Source: CAVQEG01 sp963711465 (GTDB lineage Bacteria; Bacteroidota; Ignavibacteria; OLB7). Taken from it: a DNA stretch of 64,000 nt. The DNA lies in contig CAVQEG010000001.1 of the NCBI GenBank assembly GCA_963711465.1, positions 1,302,001 through 1,366,000 of the forward strand, in the 5' to 3' direction. Below the pieces are notes generated by a model. It was not told the origin of the DNA. It ran no database searches and worked only from the letters and a program-made list of their open reading frames with translations. Below, in pieces: positions 24,680 through 32,406 of this stretch (its first letter is position 1; each line of letters starts with the position of its first letter). The position numbers were made by a program, and so were the translations under genes.

Positions 24680-27070
24680 ATGAGTTCCAACACGATCCGG
24701 ACCGCTCTGGCGGCAGCGCTGTTCGTCTGCACTGCACGCGCAAGCTGCCTGGCCCAGACGAGGACGGGCTCCGTCTCGGGCATCATCGTCGAGAAGAGTA
24801 CCGCCGAGGTCGTCATCGGCGCCACCGTTCGCCTCGTGACCGCGTCGGATTCCTCGCACCGCGTCGTCGCCGGTGCGTCGACCAACCGCTTCGGCTACTA
24901 CACCATCACCGACGTGCCGCCGGGAGGCTACCGACTGCTGGCGACGTTCGTCGGCTACTCGCCCGCTGAACGTACGATCGTGATCGGCGAAGACTCCCTG
25001 GTGCAGCGCGTGGATCTGACCATGGCGCCGACCGACGTGCAGGGCCGCGAAGTCGTCGTCAGCGAGTCCTCGGCCGGCAGCGAGGCGTCGTCGATTTCCC
25101 GCGTGGAACTGCGCCCGGACTTCATCCGCAAGCTCCCGTCGATCGGCGGTGAGACCGACATCTTCCGCGCACTGCAGCTGCTGCCGGGCGTCAAGGCATC
25201 GAGCGAAATCTCCAGCGGACTCTACGTTCGCGGTGGCTCTCCCGATCAGAACCTCGTCCTGCTCGACGGGGTGATCGTCTACAATCCGTCCCATCTCGGC
25301 GGCTTCCTCAGCACGTTCAACTCCGACGCCGTGCGGGACATCCGGCTGATCAAAGGCGCCTTCCCCGCCGAATACGGTGGCCGACTCTCCAGTGTGCTCG
25401 ACATCACAATGCGCGAGGGCAACGCCGACCGGGTAAGCGGTACCGCCGGCATCAGTCTGATCAATTCGCGCCTGACGCTGGAAGGACCGATTGGCTCGAA
25501 CATGACCTTCATGGTCTCCGGCCGGCGGATGTACCTCGATCTGCTGACCGCACTGGCGCCCGACTCCGATGAAATTCCCCGCTACTACTTCTACGACCTC
25601 AACGCGAAAATCAACTACCGGCTCTCGGCCGATGACCGGCTCTACCTCAGCGGATACTTCGGTCGCGACGTGCTCGATGCACCACCGAATGAGCAGAATC
25701 AGTTCGGCATCGACTGGGGCAACGCCACCGGCAACCTGCGCTGGATGCACGTCGTCTCGCCGGAACTGTTCACCAATTTCTCGCTGATCTACACCGACTA
25801 CGATTTCTCGACCAACTTCCAGCAGCTCGACATCTCCTACGGGCCGAACGGTGAACCGGACACACTCGACCGCGCCGGTTTCGGCTCGATCTCACGCATC
25901 CGGGACGTGATGGGCCGCGCCGAGGCAGAGTATGCGCCCCACCCGGATCATCAGATCAAGGCCGGAATCGAAGCCACCGCCCACCGGTTCCGTGCCGATG
26001 CAACCGCCGACTTCGAGGACATTACCGGACTCGACTTCAATCCGACCGTCCGCAGTTCGCTGGACCTGTCGGTCTACGCCCAGGACGAATGGCAGATCGT
26101 GCCAACGCTGAAGTCGAACATCGGCGCCCGACTCTACTGGTTCCAGTCCGGCGACTACCTGCGCCTGGAGCCACGGCTGTCGCTCTCCTGGCATGCGGCG
26201 CCATCATTCACGCTCAACGGCGCATTCTCACTCGGCAACCAGTTCCTGCATCTGGTCTCACGCAACGACATCTCACTTCCGACCGACGTCTGGTTTCCGT
26301 CGACCGACTCGCTGCTTCCGGCCGAAGCGTGGCAGGCCGTCGTCGGCGCCGACCTCCTCTTCGGCGACGATTACCTCTTCACCGTCGAGGGCTACTACAA
26401 GTCGATGCGGAATCTGCTTGAGTACAAGGACACCGCGTCGTTCTCGCTGGATGCACCCATCGAGACATCATTCACCCGTGGCACCGGCGAGGCCTACGGC
26501 GTGGAGGTGTTTCTCAACAAGCGGCTCGGCGACTTCACCGGCTGGATCGGCTACACGCTGGCCTGGACGAGGCGGACGTTTGCCGAGTTGAACAACGGAC
26601 GTCCGTTCTATCCGCGCTACGACCGGCGCCATGACATCTCGGTGGTGATGACTTACCGGCTCGGTGAGAATTGGGAGCTCGGCGCCACGTGGGTCTACGG
26701 CACCGGTCAGGCCTATACCGTTGCGTCGGGTCAGTATTTCTTCCGTGATCCGTTCAGTCCGTACGCAACGGATCCGACCGCGGGCTATGACGGATCGCGA
26801 AGTCGCGTCGACTACACCGAGCGCAACGGCTATCGACTTCCGCCCTTCCACAAGCTCGATCTGAATTTTTCCCACTACTTCCACTGGTTCGATTTCGACT
26901 GGACGCTGTCGTTGAACCTCTACAACGCCTACTTCCGGCAGAACGTCTTCGCGCAGTACATGGAGCGTGAATACGACTGGGACAATCCCACCGCCCCGCC
27001 GACCTACAAGATGAAGCGAATCTCGCTGTTCCCGTTCATTCCATCGCTTGGGTTGTCGTGCAAATTCTAG
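24680..27070 (+). CDS. TonB-dependent receptor with CarboxypepD_reg N-terminal domain
   Basis: Outer-membrane import receptor of 796 aa. A signal peptide ends in CLAQ (about 26 aa). Then comes a carboxypeptidase-regulatory-like beta sandwich (GSVSGIIVEKSTAEVVIGAT through TNRFGYYTITDVPPGGY). The plug domain follows (QLLPGVKASSEISSGLYVRGGSPDQNLVLLDGVIVYNP), then the barrel to SLGLSCKF with terminal Phe. This arrangement is typical of Bacteroidota receptors. The substrate is unknown. It overlaps the downstream DUF4249 lipoprotein gene by 13 bases, the usual pairing. Confidence 0.94.
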   Translation: MSSNTIRTALAAALFVCTARASCLAQTRTGSVSGIIVEKSTAEVVIGATVRLVTASDSSHRVVAGASTNRFGYYTITDVPPGGYRLLATFVGYSPAERTIVIGEDSLVQRVDLTMAPTDVQGREVVVSESSAGSEASSISRVELRPDFIRKLPSIGGETDIFRALQLLPGVKASSEISSGLYVRGGSPDQNLVLLDGVIVYNPSHLGGFLSTFNSDAVRDIRLIKGAFPAEYGGRLSSVLDITMREGNADRVSGTAGISLINSRLTLEGPIGSNMTFMVSGRRMYLDLLTALAPDSDEIPRYYFYDLNAKINYRLSADDRLYLSGYFGRDVLDAPPNEQNQFGIDWGNATGNLRWMHVVSPELFTNFSLIYTDYDFSTNFQQLDISYGPNGEPDTLDRAGFGSISRIRDVMGRAEAEYAPHPDHQIKAGIEATAHRFRADATADFEDITGLDFNPTVRSSLDLSVYAQDEWQIVPTLKSNIGARLYWFQSGDYLRLEPRLSLSWHAAPSFTLNGAFSLGNQFLHLVSRNDISLPTDVWFPSTDSLLPAEAWQAVVGADLLFGDDYLFTVEGYYKSMRNLLEYKDTASFSLDAPIETSFTRGTGEAYGVEVFLNKRLGDFTGWIGYTLAWTRRTFAELNNGRPFYPRYDRRHDISVVMTYRLGENWELGATWVYGTGQAYTVASGQYFFRDPFSPYATDPTAGYDGSRSRVDYTERNGYRLPPFHKLDLNFSHYFHWFDFDWTLSLNLYNAYFRQNVFAQYMEREYDWDNPTAPPTYKMKRISLFPFIPSLGLSCKF

Positions 27071-27951
27071 CGTCGATCATCCGTGACGACTCGGGCACTG
27101 CGCGGGTGTTCGCAGGCAGCGCACCTCGGCGCGCCCTCGTCGTCCTGCTGCTGCTGGCCGCGTGCGTCGTGTCGTGCGAACAGACACTCGATCCGGACGT
27201 GCCGTACGTGGAACGGATCGTCGTCCAGGCGTACCTCGATGCGGGCGACACCGCGCCGTCGGTATCGATCACGCGAACGATCCCGCTGAACGCTCCGGTC
27301 GACGAGTCGGGCTCGTGGATCGCCGATGTGGAGGCTCGCATCGAGTCCGCCGACGGTACGTGGCCGCTTCGCTACGACGACTCGGGTCGCTACGTGGCGG
27401 ACGGGCTGATCGTCACCGCGGCCACGAGGTATACGCTGAAGGCATCGTGGAACGGGCATACGGTCGTCTCGAACACGACAGTACCGCCGCGGCCGGCGAT
27501 CGACACCGCGTGGCCGGCCGACGGGACGCTCGAACGATATGTCCATGACGGAGGTGATGATTTCGGTGTGGCGTTCCGACCTGCGGCCAACGCCGTCTAC
27601 GCGGTCGAAACGTCGGCCACACTCGCAGATTCGTCGGGCAACGGGGGACGAATTCCGCTGACAGGATGGATCGATGAACTCTACGAGCCGCGCGACACGG
27701 CTGCCGACGGCACTATCCGGGCCGTCATCCACCCCTACCTCGAGTTCGTCGATCAGTCGGCGACCGACTTGACGCTCTACTATACGGTCCGCGCATACGA
27801 TGAACCGTTCGTCGACTTCTGGAACACCTACGGGTATGGCGGCGATGAGGACGCCTTCTCGACCGGCTCTGATCACGTTCGATGGAACGTCACCGGCGAC
27901 GGGATCGGGTTGTTCATGGGGCGATCGTCGACGACGGTGACGATCCGCTAG
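27058..27951 (+). CDS. DUF4249-like lipoprotein
   Basis: 297-aa exported protein with a GTG start that overlaps the TonB receptor stop. The signal RRALVVLLLLAACVVSC ends in a lipobox Cys. The mature body begins with VERIVVQAYLDAGDTAPSVSITRTIPL and continues with the VEARIESADGTWPLRYDDSGRY pattern seen in DUF4249 proteins. These accompany CarboxypepD_reg TonB receptors in Bacteroidota and are thought to be surface partners of the receptor. The exact start is uncertain. Confidence 0.8.
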   Translation: MQILASIIRDDSGTARVFAGSAPRRALVVLLLLAACVVSCEQTLDPDVPYVERIVVQAYLDAGDTAPSVSITRTIPLNAPVDESGSWIADVEARIESADGTWPLRYDDSGRYVADGLIVTAATRYTLKASWNGHTVVSNTTVPPRPAIDTAWPADGTLERYVHDGGDDFGVAFRPAANAVYAVETSATLADSSGNGGRIPLTGWIDELYEPRDTAADGTIRAVIHPYLEFVDQSATDLTLYYTVRAYDEPFVDFWNTYGYGGDEDAFSTGSDHVRWNVTGDGIGLFMGRSSTTVTIR

Positions 27952-27964
27952 CGGTCGGACCACG

Positions 27965-29527
27965 TTACAGCGACACACGTGTCGCGACGCGAAGCGCGAG
28001 ATCGTAGCTGTCGGGATCGGATTCCAGAAGACTGTTGAACTGGGAGGTGGCGGCGTCGATCGACAGCCACGAGAACGGCTGCAGTCCGGCGCCGAGACTG
28101 AATCCCGTGCCACTGAGCCCGCCGAGCTGCAGTCCGGCGCGCAGTGAGAACCACCGCAGCGGCCGCCAGGTACCACCGACGGAGAAGCGCGGATGACGCT
28201 CCCCACCCACCGCACCGTCGACCAGATCGACCGCACCTTCGGTACCGATGATCAGGTCGCCGGGAATCGCATGCGCGAATGCCGTGACATCGATGCCGGC
28301 GCCGACGCGAAAGCGGGTCGGCAGACTCGTCGTGAATGCGCCGACCGTGTCGAGTTCTCCGGTATACTCGCAGAGCATCCCATAGTTGAGCCCACCGCCC
28401 TCATCGGTCATGACGCTGTCGATGGTGCGATGGCGCACGAGGTTGAATCCATCCCACCGCATCGAGCCGATTTCGTCGACTGAGAAACCCAGCGTGAGCG
28501 CGTCGCGCGTGACGACGTCATCGCGGATCACCTGCTGCGGATCGAGCGGGGTTCCCATCCGAACGTCGCGGTGACGATCGACGGTGCGCAGCAGCACGAC
28601 AGACACGCCGAGGTTGGTGCTCCATCCGCTGCCGAGGTTGGAATCGGCGTCGGAGAATCCGGGTCGAACGATCGCCTGGGCGGGTTCGAAGTCCACCGGT
28701 GCCGACGTCCGGAAGGCGTAGTGCCCTGCGACGGCGATCATGCGGCGGGCACCGCCCGGCTCGGTCGATCGCAGCACGGTGGTCGTCACCACGCTGGAGG
28801 GATCGAGATCGAAGTGCGCGATCCCCTCCTGGCGATCGACGCGGAGCCCGAAGCCGATCTCCGGCAGCCAGCTCGTGCTGTTGCGATCGACGCCGGCGCG
28901 GTGCCATGACGTCGCGAGCGCCGCACCGAATCCACGCAGCCACTCGCCGCCGACGTCGGCTCCATCGAAGCGATAGTCGTGCGCGAAGATGTCGTCGGTC
29001 CCGAGCACGCTGGTACGGAAGTTCTCCGGAAACGACATTCGCGCGCGGATACGATGCCCGAATCGCAGCGCCATCGCGCCGACTCCCGGGACCCGAATCC
29101 GAAGGGCCGCCAGGTCGAACGCCGCGTCGGCCGACAGCTTGTCGCCCGCGACCAGACGCGAAAGCCGCAGGCGGTCGGCATCGGTGAACACGCCGCAGTC
29201 CTTCGAGGCGAAGACGAAGTTGAGTTCGCTGGCACTGAGGTAGGTGGAACCGGCCGAGATGCCGATCGGCAGCGCCGAGGCGTCGATCTGCACCGACGGC
29301 TCATGGCCGCTGTGAGGGCCCAGGTCGTCGAGTCCGAGCGCACCGACGTTCGAATACAGCGACGACAGTCCGCGCGCGGTCGCCACGGCCGAACGCGCCT
29401 GCCCGACGGCTACGGGGTCGGCACGCTGCTGCGCATCGGCCGAAGGAGGAAGACTCCCAAGCAGGAAGACGGCGACGATAAGGAGGCGAATCTGCAGTGA
29501 CAGGACAGGAGGCAGACGACGGGGCAT
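27965..29527 (-). CDS. DUF5723-like outer-membrane protein, copy A
   Basis: 520-aa exported protein with start MPRRLPPV at 29527 and signal LLIVAVFLLGSLPPSADAQ. The N-terminus (DPVAVGQARSAVATARGLSS, then LYSNVGALGL) and strand-rich body fit the DUF5723/PorQ-like barrel families of Bacteroidota. It ends YDLALRVATRVSL. It is a paralog of the gene immediately upstream (29754-31181), sharing the DPVxxGxARSxVATxRG opening and SWLSIDAATSQFNSLLE-like ending. Function is unknown; family assignment is by recall and tentative. Confidence 0.68.
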   Translation of the reverse strand: MPRRLPPVLSLQIRLLIVAVFLLGSLPPSADAQQRADPVAVGQARSAVATARGLSSLYSNVGALGLDDLGPHSGHEPSVQIDASALPIGISAGSTYLSASELNFVFASKDCGVFTDADRLRLSRLVAGDKLSADAAFDLAALRIRVPGVGAMALRFGHRIRARMSFPENFRTSVLGTDDIFAHDYRFDGADVGGEWLRGFGAALATSWHRAGVDRNSTSWLPEIGFGLRVDRQEGIAHFDLDPSSVVTTTVLRSTEPGGARRMIAVAGHYAFRTSAPVDFEPAQAIVRPGFSDADSNLGSGWSTNLGVSVVLLRTVDRHRDVRMGTPLDPQQVIRDDVVTRDALTLGFSVDEIGSMRWDGFNLVRHRTIDSVMTDEGGGLNYGMLCEYTGELDTVGAFTTSLPTRFRVGAGIDVTAFAHAIPGDLIIGTEGAVDLVDGAVGGERHPRFSVGGTWRPLRWFSLRAGLQLGGLSGTGFSLGAGLQPFSWLSIDAATSQFNSLLESDPDSYDLALRVATRVSL

Positions 29528-29753
29528 CGCGTGGACCTCGCGTTGAACCGTGGAGAACGAAGGAGTAGAGAAGGCAGTCGAACAGAGCGCTGGAAGCGGG
29601 GGATGAACTGGACAGGACGCAATACTACGACATCGGCGGGAATTCCCCTCAGAGCAGTCCGTGGTCGAATTGGTTCCCATGGGAGTACGACCCGACGCTG
29701 CCGGATTTGATACATCGCCGAGCCGCGTGAACGCACCGAAGAATTCGCCAGAC

Positions 29754-31181
29754 CTAACCGCCCGTGTCCACACCCAGTGTCAGGCGTACCGCCAGATCGA
29801 GTCGCTCGCCCTCGATGATCGCATCGAGTTCGCTGGTGCCGACGTCGAGCGCCAGCCAGTCGAGCGGCTTCCAGCCAAAGCCGAGTCCCACTCCGAACGT
29901 GGTTGCACCTCCCCACCCGATGCCGGTCCGCAGCGCGAAGGCGTCGTTGGGCGCCCACTGCCCGCCGATCCCCAATCGTGGATCCCGCGCCTGGCCCGGT
30001 TCCCTGTTCAGTGCAAATTCACCCTCGACCCCGAGGAGCACACGAGCGGATATGTCGGGAAGCAGCGAGTTGAGATTCAGGCCGATGCCGGCGCGGACGG
30101 TCGACGGCAGCGCCGTGGTGAAATCGGCGACACGCTCGACAGTTCCCGCGTAGCTCTCCAGCTGCTGATCGGTGAGCGATGCGTTGATGATCGTGTCGCG
30201 GATGTCTCTGGCGGTACGCACCGTCGTGACCCCGTCCCACGTGACGCGACCGAGATCCTGGACCACGACGCCGAAGTAGGCGGCATCGGTACCGTTGGCG
30301 GTCCGGTAGAGCACACCACTGGCACCGAGCGTCAGACCGTAGCCGAGTCCCGCAGTCGCGGTCGGAAGACCACTCAGCAGCGTACCCACCGCGTTGTTCG
30401 GATCGAACCCCTCGGGTTCGGCCGTGCGGAATCGATAGCCACCGGTGACGACGAACCCGATGCCCTTGCTGCCGAGCGACGTCTGCGTGATCGACACGAT
30501 GCTGTTGTCGTCGACGGCGAAGTGCACGATCCCCTGCACCAGCTTCGCTGTCAGTCCGACGCCGACGAGCGGGAACCATCCGCCGGTGGAACGGTCGCCG
30601 TAGGACGTTCCGTAGGAGAGCCCGAGCTCGCTCGTCCACGTTCCTCCGATGCCGCTGTCGTTGGAGAAGCGGAAGTCCTCGCTGGCGAGGTTGAGCGTCG
30701 CGAGCGTGTAGGCGAGGCGTTCGGGAAAATTAATCTCAGCATGGACGCGCTGTCCGTAGTGCAGCGCGAAGGTGCCGGCGTGCTCGGTGTGGTAGCGCAC
30801 GGTGAGGAGGTTGACGCCGCCGTTGGCGAGCAGGCGGCGCTTCTGCCGCAGCACCTCACCGGCGAGATCGCCGCGGTAGTCTTCGCCCGGCGCGAAGAGA
30901 TTCTGGTAGCGCGATGTGTTCAGGTAGGTCGATCCGATCGTTCCTCCGGCGTTGTAGACGGAGAACGTCAGACCACGGTTTACCTCCACACCACCGATGT
31001 CCGGCAGCGCCAGCGCGCCGGGATTCGATGCGACCGTGGCGATCCCGCGCACGGTGGCGACCGACGAACGAGCGGTACCCATCGAGACCGGATCGAGCCG
31101 GTCCTGCGCGTGAACGGTGCGGGCACCGCACGTGACAGCGAGTGCACAGAGGATTGCGGCGAGAGGCGAACGGAACGACAT
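29754..31181 (-). CDS. DUF5723-like outer-membrane protein, copy B
   Basis: 475-aa exported barrel-type protein. Start MSFRSPLAAILCALAV at 31181, signal ending VHAQ; the 68 codons upstream are not coding and contain the terminator of the neighbouring gene. Opening DPVSMGTARSSVATVRG and the near-end segment WLALDVGTSELDAIIEGE match copy A, so the pair arose by tandem duplication. The 226-base gap between the copies argues for separate promoters. Confidence 0.68.
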   Translation of the reverse strand: MSFRSPLAAILCALAVTCGARTVHAQDRLDPVSMGTARSSVATVRGIATVASNPGALALPDIGGVEVNRGLTFSVYNAGGTIGSTYLNTSRYQNLFAPGEDYRGDLAGEVLRQKRRLLANGGVNLLTVRYHTEHAGTFALHYGQRVHAEINFPERLAYTLATLNLASEDFRFSNDSGIGGTWTSELGLSYGTSYGDRSTGGWFPLVGVGLTAKLVQGIVHFAVDDNSIVSITQTSLGSKGIGFVVTGGYRFRTAEPEGFDPNNAVGTLLSGLPTATAGLGYGLTLGASGVLYRTANGTDAAYFGVVVQDLGRVTWDGVTTVRTARDIRDTIINASLTDQQLESYAGTVERVADFTTALPSTVRAGIGLNLNSLLPDISARVLLGVEGEFALNREPGQARDPRLGIGGQWAPNDAFALRTGIGWGGATTFGVGLGFGWKPLDWLALDVGTSELDAIIEGERLDLAVRLTLGVDTGG

Positions 31182-31322
31182 CGGCAGTGGAGGATTCGAT
31201 GGATCGGCGGAGCGATCGTCCGTGGCAGCCAGTGGTTCGATCGGCTCGTAAGTGTAGCCCTGTCTGACAACCGTCCCGCGGGAGCGCTCGCCCTCGCGCA
31301 CGGTCATCAACGGACCGGCCCG

Positions 31323-31357
31323 ATAATAAAGAAACCGCCCGGATCGTCCGGGCGGTT
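31323..31357 (-). terminator. intrinsic terminator of the 100-aa gene
   Basis: Minus-strand AACCGCCCGGA-CGA-TCCGGGCGGTT is a perfect 11-bp stem with a 3-nt loop followed by TTCTTTATTAT. It lies 46 bases after the stop of the gene at 31403. Confidence 0.85.
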
Positions 31358-31402
31358 CGGTGGCTTCGGCGCGCCACATGCGCAATCGACCCGCGGCTGA
31401 TT

Positions 31403-31705
31403 TCAGCCGACCTCGACCAGCGTCGTGTACCGCGGAGAGGTGCGCGTCATCGTCAGAATCCGCGAAAAGATTTCGTTCGTGTCTTCCTGATCCTCCCCCT
31501 CGTCGAACGCTTCGTAGGCATCCATCGAATCGAACGTGAACATTTCGGTGAAGGAATTCGCCTCCTTGCCCTTGTTCTCCAACACGGTGTATCCGACGTC
31601 GCCCTTCTCGGCAAAGCGGTTGCGGAGTTCACTGGTCGCGCTCAGATACGCATCTCGCTTCCCTTCCTCCAGTTCAACGTTGACCAGCAGAATCACTCGT
31701 GCCAT
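31403..31705 (-). CDS. 100-aa dimeric alpha/beta-barrel-like protein
   Basis: Small cytoplasmic protein starting MARVILLVNVELEEGKRDAYLSA. The pattern of strand, helix, and ENKGKEANSFTEMFTFDSMDAYEAF resembles antibiotic-biosynthesis-monooxygenase/NIPSNAP-like ferredoxin folds. No catalytic function can be assigned. It is a single-gene unit: a near-consensus promoter lies 50 bases upstream and a strong terminator lies downstream. Confidence 0.7.
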   Translation of the reverse strand: MARVILLVNVELEEGKRDAYLSATSELRNRFAEKGDVGYTVLENKGKEANSFTEMFTFDSMDAYEAFDEGEDQEDTNEIFSRILTMTRTSPRYTTLVEVG

Positions 31706-31754
31706 ATAACTCGACCGATGGTACTAATGGATGATTGAATCGTGCAAAGAAGGC

Positions 31755-31785
31755 TAAAACTAATACCACCCGAAGCCAGTGCAAA
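31755..31785 (-). promoter_or_regulatory. near-consensus TTTG-N19-TAnnTTTG promoter
   Basis: Minus-strand TTTG, exactly 19 bases, TAGTTTTA matches 7 of 8 positions of the Bacteroidota -7 element with a perfect -33. The region is unusually AT-rich for this genome. Confidence 0.6.
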
Positions 31786-31879
31786 GGATGTTCGCAGCGA
31801 CAAAGTCGGTCAAAACGTAACGCGCCGGGTTCGGACCACCCGTGGCATCTCCCCCTCGCGGTCAGTCTTCGGCTGAGCG

Positions 31880-32296
31880 TCAGGTCCGTGCGCTACGCGG
31901 AGCGATGCGCAGCAGCTTGTGTTCGACCATTATGCATCGATCGGAAATCACCTCCATTCCCGCCTCGGCGGCACGCCGCTCGGCCTCGGGATTTCCCACG
32001 CCCAGCTGCAGCCAGATCGCGTCGGCACCCGCAGCGATGGCATCGTCGACCACATCGGGCACGAATTCCGGCCGCCGGAAGACGTCGACCACGTCCACGT
32101 GCTCGGGAATGCTCGCCACCGACGGCCAGGTGCGCTCTCCGTTGCAGCGCTCGATCGTCGGGTTGACCGCATAGACGCGGTAGCCCTGCGCGCGCAGGTA
32201 CTCGGCGATCCGGTTGCTGTCGCGCCATGGCTTGTCACTGCAGCCGACCACCGCGATTACGCGCGCACTCTCGAGTAGTTCTCGTGCATCGTCCAT
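31880..32296 (-). CDS. CoA-binding domain protein (YccU-like)
   Basis: 138-aa Rossmann-fold protein. VIAVVGCSDKPWRDSNRIAEYL is the nucleotide/CoA-binding loop. It continues with GYRVYAVNPTIE, VDVVDVFRRPEFVPDVV, and AIWLQLGVGNPEAERRAAEAGMEVISDRCIMVEH, all typical of the succinyl-CoA-ligase-like CoA-binding family. The physiological role is unknown. Isolated between small transcription units. Confidence 0.88.
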   Translation of the reverse strand: MDDARELLESARVIAVVGCSDKPWRDSNRIAEYLRAQGYRVYAVNPTIERCNGERTWPSVASIPEHVDVVDVFRRPEFVPDVVDDAIAAGADAIWLQLGVGNPEAERRAAEAGMEVISDRCIMVEHKLLRIAPRSART

Positions 32297-32406
32297 CCGG
32301 CTCGCACCTCCATCGATTCGACATTCGATCCAGACACGCGGACACGATGCGGGAAAGCACCATTCGCGTGCCGCCCGAGAGTGGCCGCGCGGTCCGACAT
32401 TCCACG

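Noticed and set aside
27942..27964. Terminator at CCGCTAGCGG between convergent genes
   Set aside because: A short palindrome without loop or U tract; too weak to call.
31735..32166. 143-residue plus-strand frame
   Set aside because: Low-complexity Arg/Ser-rich translation antisense to the CoA-binding gene and its promoter region.
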